Shown: piece after piece, positions 6,862 through 16,312 of the stretch
How the letters are laid out: every line of letters begins with the position of its first letter
Position numbering within the stretch: position 1 is the first letter of the stretch
NCBI GenBank assembly: GCA_942490535.1
Contig: CALNXQ010000003.1
Location: 558,001-622,000 of the forward strand
From: JAEINY01 sp942490535
Lineage (GTDB): Bacteria; Bacteroidota; Bacteroidia; Bacteroidales; Marinilabiliaceae
Reading direction: 5' to 3'
DNA length: 64,000 nucleotides
Notes under the pieces: generated by a model
What the model saw: only the letters and a program-made list of their open reading frames with translations
What the model was told of the DNA's origin: nothing
The model's database searches: none
Program-made: the position numbers and the translations under genes

Positions 6862-9294
6862 ATGAAATACGGATTTTTTGATGATGCGAACCGGGAGTAT
6901 GTGATTACGAATCCGGAAACCCCCTGGCCCTGGATTAATTATTTGGGTAACGAAGATTTCTTTTCATTGATATCCAACACCGCCGGCGGATATAGTTTTT
7001 ACAAAGATGCAAAGTTCCGTCGCCTGAACCGTTACCGCTACAATAATGTACCCATGGATAACGGGGGGCGATACTTCTATATCAACGACGGCACAGATGC
7101 GTGGTCACCAGGATGGAAACCGGTCAAAACCCCACTGGACAGCTACGAATGTCGCCATGGCATGAGCTATACTCAAATCACCGGCTCTAAAAATGGGATA
7201 ATCGCAGAAGCGCTGTTCTTTGTCCCGCTCAAAACATGGGCCGAAATTCAGAAAATCAAACTGACCAATGATTCAGAGGAAACCAAGAAACTAAAGTTTT
7301 TCTCTTTCAATGAATGGTGCCTGTGGAATGCCGAAGATGATCAGAATAACCTGCAGCGTAACCTATCAACCGGTGAGGTAGAAATTGACGGTTCCACTTT
7401 ATATCATAAAACGGAATACAAAGAACGACGCAATCATTATGCCTTCTACCATGTTAATACACCAATTGATGGATTTGATACGGATCGAGAAAGCTTCATG
7501 GGGTTATATAACGAGTATTCTGGTCCGCAAGCGGTGCTGGAGGGTCAGCCCACCAATTCAGAGGCTCACGGTTGGTCGCCAATCGCCTCACATTACATTG
7601 AAGTAGAATTGAAACCAGGAGAGTCAAAAGAGCTGGTATTTGTATTGGGCTACATTGAGAATCCGGAAGACCAAAAATGGGAAAGCAAAGGAATCATTAA
7701 TAAGACTCCTGCAAAGGCATTAATTGACCAATTTGATACCCCGGAGAAAGTCAATGCAGCATTAGCTGAACTACGTACCTACTGGGATAAGTTGCTCAAT
7801 GTATATGTACTGAATAGCAATGATGACAAACTGAACCGCATGGTCAACATCTGGAACCAATACCAATGCATGGTTACCTTTAACATGTCCCGTTCGGCTT
7901 CCTTCTTTGAAGTAGGCATTGGCCGTGGTATGGGTTTCCGTGATTCCAACCAAGACTTGATAGGATTCGTGCATCAGATACCTGACCGGGCCAAAGAACG
8001 CATCATCGACATAGCCTCCACTCAATTTGAGGATGGCGGTGCCTATCACCAATACCAGCCACTGACTAAACGCGGTAACAATGCCATAGGTGGCGATTTC
8101 AATGATGATCCATTGTGGCTCATTTTATCAACCACCACTTACATCAAAGAAACGGGTGATTTTTCCATATTGGATGAAATGGTACCGTTTGATAATGATG
8201 AGTCCAAAGCACAGCCTCTGTTTGAGCACTTGAAACGCTCGTTCTATTTCACCGTTAATAACCTGGGGCCACATGGTTTGCCACTTATCGGTCGGGCTGA
8301 CTGGAATGACTGTCTGAATCTGAATTGTTTCTCCACAAATCCTAACGAATCGTTCCAAACCACAGGTAACAAAGCTGGGGGAAAGGCTGAATCTTTAATG
8401 ATTGCCGGACTGTTTGTGGTCTATGGTCGTGATTTCATCAAACTGTGTCGCCGCATCAATAAAAACGATGAGGCCGATGCTGCACAACAACAGGTAACTG
8501 CCATGGAAGAAGCCATCAAAACCCATGGTTGGGATGGCGAATGGTTCCTGCGTGCCTACGATTACTACGGAAACAAGGTGGGCAGTGATAAAAATGAAGA
8601 AGGGAAAATCTTTATTGAATCACAAGGTTGGTGCACCATGGCGGGTATTGGTAAAGAAGAAGGCATGGTCGAAATGGCATTGAACTCAGTGAAAGAACGA
8701 CTGGATAGTGACTATGGTATCGTGTTAAATAATCCGGCTTTCACCAAATATGTGATCGAATACGGTGAGATATCCACATATCCCAAAGGATACAAAGAAA
8801 ACGCCGGTATTTTCTGTCACAACAACCCCTGGATCATGATTGGGGAGACTGTTCTGGGTAGAGGGAATCAAGCCTGGGACTACTTTAAGAAGATATGTCC
8901 GGCATACCTGGAAGAGATCAGTGACCTGCACAAAACAGAACCGTATGTATACGCCCAAATGATTGCTGGTAAAGATGCCTATAAACCAGGCGAAGCTAAA
9001 AACTCCTGGTTAACAGGGACAGCATCCTGGAATTTCTACGCCATCACTCAATACATTCTGGGTATTCAGCCCGATTACGATGGACTGAGAATTGATCCCT
9101 GTGTGCCGGCCGAATGGAAGGAATATAGCATCACGCGTCAATTCAGAGGGGCTACCTACAACATTAAAGTGTGCAATCCAACAGGTGTGTCTAAAGGTGT
9201 TCAATCACTTTCCATTAATGGCGAGGTGCAAAACAATAACATCATTCCATTAAAAGAAACAGGTAGTTATGACGTAACAGTGGTTATGGGATAA
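6862..9294 (+). CDS. Cellobiose phosphorylase (glycoside hydrolase family 94)
   Basis: An 810-residue cytoplasmic GH94 enzyme with no signal peptide. It phosphorolyses cellobiose to alpha-glucose-1-phosphate and glucose (EC 2.4.1.20), saving ATP. The N-terminus (YGFFDDANREYVITNPETPW) and the NYLGNEDFFSLISNTAGGYS stretch are the family's beta-sandwich start. The (alpha/alpha)6 catalytic domain contains GRADWNDCLNLN, whose acidic residues at about 480-483 include the general acid Asp. The length (about 810-820 aa) and collinearity argue for cellobiose phosphorylase over cellodextrin or chitobiose phosphorylase, though substrate cannot be proved by reading. It is the last gene of the regulator-symporter-phosphorylase operon. 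Confidence 0.93.
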   Translation: MKYGFFDDANREYVITNPETPWPWINYLGNEDFFSLISNTAGGYSFYKDAKFRRLNRYRYNNVPMDNGGRYFYINDGTDAWSPGWKPVKTPLDSYECRHGMSYTQITGSKNGIIAEALFFVPLKTWAEIQKIKLTNDSEETKKLKFFSFNEWCLWNAEDDQNNLQRNLSTGEVEIDGSTLYHKTEYKERRNHYAFYHVNTPIDGFDTDRESFMGLYNEYSGPQAVLEGQPTNSEAHGWSPIASHYIEVELKPGESKELVFVLGYIENPEDQKWESKGIINKTPAKALIDQFDTPEKVNAALAELRTYWDKLLNVYVLNSNDDKLNRMVNIWNQYQCMVTFNMSRSASFFEVGIGRGMGFRDSNQDLIGFVHQIPDRAKERIIDIASTQFEDGGAYHQYQPLTKRGNNAIGGDFNDDPLWLILSTTTYIKETGDFSILDEMVPFDNDESKAQPLFEHLKRSFYFTVNNLGPHGLPLIGRADWNDCLNLNCFSTNPNESFQTTGNKAGGKAESLMIAGLFVVYGRDFIKLCRRINKNDEADAAQQQVTAMEEAIKTHGWDGEWFLRAYDYYGNKVGSDKNEEGKIFIESQGWCTMAGIGKEEGMVEMALNSVKERLDSDYGIVLNNPAFTKYVIEYGEISTYPKGYKENAGIFCHNNPWIMIGETVLGRGNQAWDYFKKICPAYLEEISDLHKTEPYVYAQMIAGKDAYKPGEAKNSWLTGTASWNFYAITQYILGIQPDYDGLRIDPCVPAEWKEYSITRQFRGATYNIKVCNPTGVSKGVQSLSINGEVQNNNIIPLKETGSYDVTVVMG

Positions 9295-9532
9295 AGCGAC
9301 CAATTCCATTACCTCAGTAGACTCAAAAGATCGCGGGGGCACGGTAGGGTTTCTTTAAACGCTCCGGCGCACCCGTTTCAAGGCCACAAAGAATATCAAT
9401 TACAAATTGATTACAAATGACATGAATGATCCAAATAAAACTAAAATGAATCCACTAATAATGTTAAAAAAAGTTTCGTTTTCTAAATTAAGTACTAAAT
9501 TTAAGTAATCAAATCCCCTTGATAGCAAATTT

Positions 9533-10099
9533 GTGGTTGAAGAAAAACAATTAGTTGAAGCACTATCCAAAGGCAATATTTTAGCCTTTAATGAACTCTT
9601 TGAGATCTATAGCTCCCGATTGTACAAGTTTGGATTAAAGTATTTTCATGTGCAAGCTGAAGCTGAAGAAATGGTGCAGGATGTCTTTCTGAAAATCTGG
9701 AACAATAGGGAAAAATTAAAAGCTGAGAAATCCTTCAATGCCTACATTTTCACCATTGCCTTTAATCAAATCCGAAAACACTTTAAAAAGAAGAATAGCT
9801 TCACTGAAATGACCGAAGCTATTCTGGAACATTTGGAAGATCATTCTACGGAACAATCCATCACTTACCAATCCGTATTAGACCAGGTTTCAGAAATTCT
9901 AAATGAACTGCCTCCCAAAAAGAAACAGATTTTTGAAATGAGTCGCTTTGAAGGACTCTCCTCCAAGGAAATTGCAGCAAAATTAGGTCTATCCCCCAAA
10001 ACGATCGACAACCAGGTCTCCGAAGTCATTTGTTATTTAAAAGAAAAAGTACAATTAAAAGAAATAGCCCTTCTTTTGTTTCTTTTTTTAAATAGCTAA
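9533..10099 (+). CDS. ECF RNA polymerase sigma factor (SusC/FecR-associated type)
   Basis: A 188-residue sigma-70 family ECF factor. Region 2 runs from about 22 to 88 (YFHVQAEAEEMVQDVFLKIW is region 2.2-2.3). Region 4 is at about 120-170 (LPPKKKQIFEMSRFEGLSSK, then the HTH with KLGLSPKTIDNQV). The start is a GTG: an in-frame TAA at 9506-9508 leaves no upstream ATG, and the next codons give the usual N-terminal helix. It is followed by a FecR anti-sigma gene and a SusC carrying an STN domain, the standard trans-envelope signalling set. In this set, substrate binding at SusC releases the sigma factor to transcribe the SusCD genes. Confidence 0.92.
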   Translation: MVEEKQLVEALSKGNILAFNELFEIYSSRLYKFGLKYFHVQAEAEEMVQDVFLKIWNNREKLKAEKSFNAYIFTIAFNQIRKHFKKKNSFTEMTEAILEHLEDHSTEQSITYQSVLDQVSEILNELPPKKKQIFEMSRFEGLSSKEIAAKLGLSPKTIDNQVSEVICYLKEKVQLKEIALLLFLFLNS

Positions 10100-10217
10100 A
10101 CAGCTCATTTTCTTACCCATAATCCCCCATTTTAATAATATATCAAAAAAAGTGATTTTTTGTCGGGAGATTTTTCTTTCCCTGGGATATAACTAATATA
10201 GCATGTTAATAAACTAC

Positions 10218-11252
10218 ATGAGCACAATTAATAAAGACATATTCAAGCGTTATACATCGGGTCAATTTTCCTCTGAAGATGAACGGCATGTGACCAGATA
10301 TCTCTCAGATGACAAAGTAGCTTCAGAGATACGGGAAGTATTGGCCGAAGATTGGGAAAGTACAACCGGCGACGAACAAATCCGAGACCATCTCAAACGC
10401 ATCCAGTATCAGCTCAATTATAAAATAAACACACAACAAGCGACTCCTCAAAAACACAAGCAAAAACGACTACTTCGCTATATTGCTACCACTGCTGCTG
10501 CAGTAGTGGTACCGCTGCTTCTCATGGCTGGTTTCAGATATTACAGTTGTTATTTTGTGGAATCATCACCCGCACTGGCCCAAATTGTCGCCCCAATAGG
10601 ATCACGCGTTCAGTTTACCCTGCCGGATGGTTCTAGAGGATGGCTCAACAGTGGCTCTGCCTTAGAGTATCCGGTAGATTTCACTAACCGAACGGTGCAA
10701 CTCAAAGGTGAGGGTTTCTTTGAGGTGACTCACAATCCACAACATCCATTTGAAGTTAATGGTACCGATGCCAAGGTAGTCGTTTTAGGAACCCGTTTCA
10801 ATGTCAACATGTGGCCCGATAAATCCATTACAGAAGTCATTCTGGAAAGTGGAAAAGTAAAATTTTCCTATGATGGAGAAACAGCTCCCACTATTCTTTC
10901 ACCAGGTCAACGCTTATTATTTGATCGCCAATTAAAAAAGGTAAGCATTGAAGAGGTCCTCGTTGAAAATCATGTAGATTGGAAAGAGGGACGACTGGTT
11001 TTTAGAGGGGATAATATGAGCGAACTGGCTGAACGATTAAGCAAATGGTACAATGTCGATGTTATCCTGGAAGATGAATCCTTAAACGACTACCGGTTCC
11101 GCGCCACTTTTAAAAACGAATCATTACCCGAGGTTTTGCGCTTGCTCAGAATGACCTCACCCATCGATTTTAACATCATCGAAAGCCAAAAGTTAAGTGA
11201 CACGACATTTTCGCGTAAAAAAGTGATCCTAAAAATGATACAGACTGAATAA
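10218..11252 (+). CDS. FecR-family anti-sigma factor with DUF4974
   Basis: About 344 residues. A cytoplasmic N-terminal sigma-binding segment comes first (DIFKRYTSGQFSSEDERHV). One membrane helix follows (about residues 82-102, ending LLLMAGFRYY). Next are the periplasmic FecR beta domain (from APIGSRVQFTLPDGSRGWLN) and a C-terminal DUF4974 domain (about 265-330, VFRGDNMSELAERLSKWYNV), which contacts the STN domain of the partner SusC. An ATG 15 bp upstream (10203) is in frame, but the sequence from 10218 (MSTINKDIF) fits the family start better. The upstream 120 bp contain the poly-A/T and CCCTGGGA stretch often seen between these sigma and fecR genes. Confidence 0.92.
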   Translation: MSTINKDIFKRYTSGQFSSEDERHVTRYLSDDKVASEIREVLAEDWESTTGDEQIRDHLKRIQYQLNYKINTQQATPQKHKQKRLLRYIATTAAAVVVPLLLMAGFRYYSCYFVESSPALAQIVAPIGSRVQFTLPDGSRGWLNSGSALEYPVDFTNRTVQLKGEGFFEVTHNPQHPFEVNGTDAKVVVLGTRFNVNMWPDKSITEVILESGKVKFSYDGETAPTILSPGQRLLFDRQLKKVSIEEVLVENHVDWKEGRLVFRGDNMSELAERLSKWYNVDVILEDESLNDYRFRATFKNESLPEVLRLLRMTSPIDFNIIESQKLSDTTFSRKKVILKMIQTE

Positions 11253-11255
11253 AAA

Positions 11256-11290
11256 AGGAGAACAGGAAGCTCCACCTTCCTGGTTCTCCT
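11256..11290. terminator. Strong hairpin between fecR and susC
   Basis: AGGAGAACAGGAAG (11256-11269) pairs with CTTCCT-G-GTTCTCCT (11276-11290), with one bulged G and a 6-nt loop. No T-run follows on the plus strand, so it may act as a processing or attenuation hairpin that separates fecR from susC expression rather than as a full terminator. Confidence 0.6.
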
Positions 11291-11322
11291 AAATATTTGT
11301 TTTACTCTAACGTTTCAAATCT

Positions 11323-14300
11323 ATGAAAAAAAATCCACATTGGTGGGCCTGGGAGACCTATGCCCTCAGAAAAATCTATCTACGTATGAGAATCTTACTT
11401 GTTCTTTTACTGATTGGAGCTTCACAACTTTGGGCTTCAAAATCCTATTCGCAGGATGCCAAAGTTACGATGAAAAGAGATAATGCCACCGTAGCACGCA
11501 TTATCGATGAAATTGAGCAAAATACAGGCTTCACATTTCTCTACAATCAGGAACTGATCGATATTGATCAACTTGTTTCATTGGATGTGAATGATCAAAA
11601 CATTGATGAAGTGTTGGATCAATTATTCGAAAACTCGGGTATTAATTACCGGATAATCGATCAACAAATTATCTTAACCACACCTGCCAATGTTGTTAAT
11701 GCGACTATTCAGCAAAATGAGTTTAAAGTAACCGGCACTGTCACCGATGACACAGGCGATCCGATTCCGGGAGTGACCATCGTTGAACTAGACAATACAA
11801 TGAATGGTACCATTACCACAGTGGATGGAACCTTTACTATTACAGTCAGTTCAGGAGATGACGTCCTCAGTTTTTCATTTGTTGGTTATGAGAGACAGGA
11901 GGTTCAGATAGCCGGCCGGTCTACGATCAACATCACGCTGGTGGAAGAAGCCTTTGACATGGACGAAGTCGTTGTAGTAGGCTATGGTGTTCAGAAAAAA
12001 AGTGTGGTAACAGCAGCCATCTCTTCGGTAAAACCGGAGCAATTGGAGAAAATTGCCAATGGTCGTGTAGAGCATGCCATCCAGGGACAAACCGCTGGCG
12101 TCAGTGTACTGCCAACATCCGGAGCGCCCGGTGCTGGTGTGAAAATACGCATCCGGGGGACCGGTTCCAATGGTAACAGCGATCCGCTCTACATTGTGGA
12201 TGGTATGAAAACAGGTTCCATAGACGATTTGGATCCCAATGATATCGAGCGCATAGAGATTTTAAAGGATGCTGCTTCAGCCGCCATTTACGGAACTGAA
12301 GGTGCCAATGGAGTCATCCTCATCTCTACCAAAGGTGGTAAAAAGGGAAAAGTACAAATCAACTACAACTTCCAATACGGAATCCAAAACCTTTCTACCA
12401 ATGCGGAATTGATGAATGCAGCCGAATACAAGCAATTCATGACAGAGGCCGGTTTAGAAGTTAATAACAATGAAGGTTATGACACCGATTGGCTGGACGC
12501 GATCTCGGAAGCAGCCCCCATTCAGAGACATCACCTGAGTTTTTCAGGGGGAAGTGATAAATCCACTTATAACATATCCGGATCCTACCTGAAACAAGAT
12601 GGAGCCATCGGTGGTGAAAATGCCCGTTTCGAACGCTTTACATTCAGGGTTAATACAAAGAATGAAATCAAATCGTGGCTGGAAGTGGGAAATAATTTGA
12701 ACTTCTCGCATTCCAAACGCAATGCATTGGCCGAAGATGACGAATACCGCTCCATCGTGAACAGTGCACTACTGCTGGACCCCTTCACGCCGGTTTACGA
12801 AAAAGGAATCACCGAGGCCATTCAGGGCATTATCGATGACGGCAATACACCACTGCAAAATTCCAATGGTCAGTATTACGGACTCAACCGCTTTGTGACT
12901 GGTGAAACAGCCAATCCGGTTGCCTTTATAGAAAATAACTACGACACATACAAAATTGATAAATTACTGGCCTCCTTCTATGGCACTTTAAAACCATTAA
13001 AAGGCTTAAGCATCACCTCCCGGGTGGGTCTGGAACTGACCTACGAGACCCGAAACACCTGGTCACCGAAGTACTATTTCTCATCGGAAAGAAGTAACAG
13101 TGTGAATATCGTTCAAGATTATATTGACAAATATTATAAAGTGTTGTGGGAGAATTTTGCAGCTTACAACAAGCAAATCAACAAACATGACATCACCGGA
13201 TTGATCGGTATGTCCTACGAAGAATATACCCATCCTGATTACTTTCTCAAATCACAAATGCCCAAACAAGGCGGACAGTATGCCTACCACGATTACTCCG
13301 TAGAAAAGAGCACTAACCGGGTGGGTGGAACATTGGAAGAAAACACAAAGGTGTCCTATTTTGGCCGTTTGAGCTACAATTATGCCGGACGATACATGTT
13401 GGAAGCATCCCTGCGTCGCGATGGTGCTAGTGTGCTACCCAAAGCCAACAGTTGGGGTACCTTCCCGGCTATTTCCGGGGGATGGCTAATATCCGAAGAA
13501 GAGTTTTGGCCGGTGGAAAAAATCGACTACCTGAAAGTACGTGCCAGTTGGGGACAAAATGGGAGTATTGTGAACGTCACCCCCTTTGCAGACCGGGAAT
13601 TCTGGACTTCTGAAGACATTATGTATCCCAATGAAAATGAGGCTCTCGTTCAAGGAGCCCGCGTGGAGAGTCCCACCAATGATGCCTTGGGGTGGGAACG
13701 CTCCGAACAAACCAACCTTGGAATCGACCTGCGCGCATTTAATAGTAAGCTGACTTTTTCTGTTGATTACTACAAAAAAATTACCCAAGACCTGATTTTT
13801 AATCCGGTATTACAAGGATCAATGGGCGTGTATAAATATCCATCCGATAATATTGGAACCGTGGAAAACAAAGGCTGGGAATTTGAAACGGGGTACCGCA
13901 ACACGACTTCAGGTGGACTAAAATATGGTGTGACCTTAAATTTATCCACCCTCAAAAATGAAGTAACTTATGTACGCAATAACACCACCGTTGCCGGCGC
14001 GAATGTACGTGGTTACGACATGACCTGGTTTGAGCAAGGCCAGCCCATCTGGTTTTTCAAAGGTTACAAAACAAATGGCATTGATGATGCCACCGGCGCT
14101 CCCATCGTAGTGGATGTCAATGATGATGGCGAAATAAGTGCTTCGGATCAAACGAACATTGGTGATCCCCATCCTGAATTAATTTATGGTGCCACCTTTA
14201 ATTTGGAATACAAGAATTTTGATTTCAACCTATTCATGCAGGGTATGTCAGGTAATGAAGTATTTATGGCCTGGTTCCGTACCGATAGAGCCTACTCCAA

Positions 14301-14655
14301 TAAACCCAAATTCTTCTATACTGATCGTTGGACCCGACCTGGTACCAATGCCAGCATGCCCAAACCAGACAATGAGAGCGACTACGTTTACCGCAGTGAT
14401 TTAATGGTTCAGGATGCTTCCTACCTACGCATTAAGCAGATTCAATTGGGATATACCCTGCCTAAAGCAGTAACCTCCAAAATTGGCTTGGATCATGTTC
14501 GTGCGTCAGTTTCTTTGGACGACTACTTCACCTTTACCAAATACAAAGGTATGGATCCCGAAGCCGGTAGTAGTGAAGACAACCGACAGGGAATTGACAA
14601 AGGACTGTATCCACTTACAAAGAAGTTCATGTTTGGTTTATCTGTTAATTTCTAA
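11323..14655 (+). CDS. SusC/RagA-family TonB-dependent outer-membrane transporter with STN domain
   Basis: A 1110-residue outer-membrane importer. In order, it has: a signal segment (about 20-44); an STN signalling domain (about 50-115, DNATVARIIDEIEQNTGFTF); a carboxypeptidase-regulatory-like domain (about 133-212, starting KVTGTVTDDTGDPIPGVTIV); the TonB box region DEVVVVGYGVQKK; a plug with the ADP-type motif IERIEILKDAASAAIYG; and a beta-barrel ending in aromatic MFGLSVNF. The STN domain ties it to the FecR protein encoded just upstream. Together with the downstream SusD it should bind and import oligosaccharides. The neighbouring GH94 and GH3 genes suggest beta-glucans or cello-oligosaccharides. 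Confidence 0.95.
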   Translation: MKKNPHWWAWETYALRKIYLRMRILLVLLLIGASQLWASKSYSQDAKVTMKRDNATVARIIDEIEQNTGFTFLYNQELIDIDQLVSLDVNDQNIDEVLDQLFENSGINYRIIDQQIILTTPANVVNATIQQNEFKVTGTVTDDTGDPIPGVTIVELDNTMNGTITTVDGTFTITVSSGDDVLSFSFVGYERQEVQIAGRSTINITLVEEAFDMDEVVVVGYGVQKKSVVTAAISSVKPEQLEKIANGRVEHAIQGQTAGVSVLPTSGAPGAGVKIRIRGTGSNGNSDPLYIVDGMKTGSIDDLDPNDIERIEILKDAASAAIYGTEGANGVILISTKGGKKGKVQINYNFQYGIQNLSTNAELMNAAEYKQFMTEAGLEVNNNEGYDTDWLDAISEAAPIQRHHLSFSGGSDKSTYNISGSYLKQDGAIGGENARFERFTFRVNTKNEIKSWLEVGNNLNFSHSKRNALAEDDEYRSIVNSALLLDPFTPVYEKGITEAIQGIIDDGNTPLQNSNGQYYGLNRFVTGETANPVAFIENNYDTYKIDKLLASFYGTLKPLKGLSITSRVGLELTYETRNTWSPKYYFSSERSNSVNIVQDYIDKYYKVLWENFAAYNKQINKHDITGLIGMSYEEYTHPDYFLKSQMPKQGGQYAYHDYSVEKSTNRVGGTLEENTKVSYFGRLSYNYAGRYMLEASLRRDGASVLPKANSWGTFPAISGGWLISEEEFWPVEKIDYLKVRASWGQNGSIVNVTPFADREFWTSEDIMYPNENEALVQGARVESPTNDALGWERSEQTNLGIDLRAFNSKLTFSVDYYKKITQDLIFNPVLQGSMGVYKYPSDNIGTVENKGWEFETGYRNTTSGGLKYGVTLNLSTLKNEVTYVRNNTTVAGANVRGYDMTWFEQGQPIWFFKGYKTNGIDDATGAPIVVDVNDDGEISASDQTNIGDPHPELIYGATFNLEYKNFDFNLFMQGMSGNEVFMAWFRTDRAYSNKPKFFYTDRWTRPGTNASMPKPDNESDYVYRSDLMVQDASYLRIKQIQLGYTLPKAVTSKIGLDHVRASVSLDDYFTFTKYKGMDPEAGSSEDNRQGIDKGLYPLTKKFMFGLSVNF

Positions 14656-14672
14656 CCTCTAAAGAATTTAAA

Positions 14673-16223
14673 ATGAAAAAAAGAATATATAAATACCTGG
14701 CACTCGCCCTGGTGCTCATCTCAGCAGCTTGCTCCGATGATGTGTTGGAAAAATCTCCCGTTGGCCGGTTTGCAAGCGAAGACTATTTAACCACTGACGA
14801 AGAGGCAAAGCTGGCCATAATCGGGGTGTATGATTACCTCTCAGTGGGCTACAATAACTACAATGACTGGTCCAGTTTATTCTTCGCCAAACAATTACCG
14901 GGCGACGATGCCAATGCCGGCGGCGGATCCCCGTCTGACTCCCCTAAGCTACAGGCATTGAACAATCTTACCTACGAATATGACAACCCGGCTCTGACGG
15001 ATGTTTGGCATTCATTGTATCGCATTGTCAGTTCTTCCAACGACATCATCAACAAAATAGCAGATGATGTTTCCACTAAGGATACCATCGTCGCAGAGGC
15101 CAAATTCTTCAGAGCCTATGCCTATTTTGAATTGATAACCATGTGGGGAGATGTACCCTATTACACAGAACTACCGGCAGGTCAATTATCGGTAGAATTA
15201 CCACGCGTCGCTAAAACTGAGATTTACGACAATATAGAAACAGACTTACAAGATGCCATTCGTGTGTTACCTCTAAAAAGTGATTGGCCGGCCCTTCAAA
15301 AATACCGCATTTCAAAAGGGACTGCTCAGTCACTGTTGGGAAAAGTATATTTATATCAGGCTAAATACGCCTTGGCACATCAAACCTTTGACCAGGTTAT
15401 TACCTCAAAGGAATATTCCTTAACACCTGATTACGGAACCATTTGGTTACAAGCTGAAAGAGCCGGTGCGGAATCCATATTTGAAGCGATGTACACCAGT
15501 ACCAACAGCCATGACTGGGATGGTCCCTGGGATGGCACAGCAGAGTCCAACTTTATGGTTCAGCTCATGGGCCCACGCGGCGACGAATCTTTTAACAACA
15601 TGGATGCCATTGGTTATACGAACGGTTGGGGATTTAACGTACCCACCGCTAAAATTGGTGACCTGCTCTACAGTCAAGCCGGTGACGCCCGACGCACGGC
15701 TTCCATCATTTCAGAAACTGATTTTGAAGCAGCGGGTGGAGAAGTTAATAATCCGGGAGGTAACAATAACTGGGACGCCTATGAAGGCTACATTCGTCTG
15801 AAATATGCGACCATTCCATCAGAAACTGGCCCTCCGGTAACGGAAGTCAACTGGAGTACGCCCTTCAAAATCATCCGCTATGCCGATGTCTTACTCATGG
15901 CTGCTGAAGCTTACAACAAAGATAAGCAAGATGGCAAAGCAATTCCACTTATCCAGGAGGTCCGAGAACGCGCTGGATTTACAGATCATACCACCTGGGA
16001 AAACCTGAACGGTGATAACCTGTTTGATTTCATCGTAACTGAACGGAGCCTGGAGTTGGCTTTTGAAGGACACCGTTTTGGTGATTTAGTACGATGGGGA
16101 ACAGCCGCTCAGGAAATAAATGGCTTTAAATCCAACAAACACGAATTATTCCCAATCCCCAAACGGGAAATTGACCTGAACCCAGGTATTTCAGCTGAAA
16201 ACCAGAACCCAGGATATAACTAA
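14673..16223 (+). CDS. SusD/RagB-family surface glycan-binding lipoprotein
   Basis: A 516-residue lipoprotein whose signal peptide ends in the lipobox LISAAC (Cys about residue 20). The SusD N-terminal region follows (about 24-200, with LEKSPVGRFASEDYLTTDEE and the TPR-like RAYAYFELITMWGDVPYY), then the RagB/SusD C-terminal domain, which ends in FPIPKREIDLNPG, the usual family ending. It lies 17 bp after susC and is followed by a strong terminator, so the two are cotranscribed. It forms the lid of the SusC transporter on the cell surface. Confidence 0.95.
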   Translation: MKKRIYKYLALALVLISAACSDDVLEKSPVGRFASEDYLTTDEEAKLAIIGVYDYLSVGYNNYNDWSSLFFAKQLPGDDANAGGGSPSDSPKLQALNNLTYEYDNPALTDVWHSLYRIVSSSNDIINKIADDVSTKDTIVAEAKFFRAYAYFELITMWGDVPYYTELPAGQLSVELPRVAKTEIYDNIETDLQDAIRVLPLKSDWPALQKYRISKGTAQSLLGKVYLYQAKYALAHQTFDQVITSKEYSLTPDYGTIWLQAERAGAESIFEAMYTSTNSHDWDGPWDGTAESNFMVQLMGPRGDESFNNMDAIGYTNGWGFNVPTAKIGDLLYSQAGDARRTASIISETDFEAAGGEVNNPGGNNNWDAYEGYIRLKYATIPSETGPPVTEVNWSTPFKIIRYADVLLMAAEAYNKDKQDGKAIPLIQEVRERAGFTDHTTWENLNGDNLFDFIVTERSLELAFEGHRFGDLVRWGTAAQEINGFKSNKHELFPIPKREIDLNPGISAENQNPGYN

Positions 16224-16242
16224 AAGTTTTTTCAATCATTTT

Positions 16243-16270
16243 AAAGGCTGCCTGACGTGGCAGCCTTTTT
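16243..16270 (+). terminator. Terminator after susD
   Basis: Perfect 10-bp arms AAAGGCTGCC (16243-16252) and GGCAGCCTTT (16259-16268) with a 6-nt loop, followed by further T residues to 16270. Confidence 0.85.
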
Positions 16271-16312
16271 CTTTCCATGTCATACCAATGATGACTTGAA
16301 AAATTAACGACT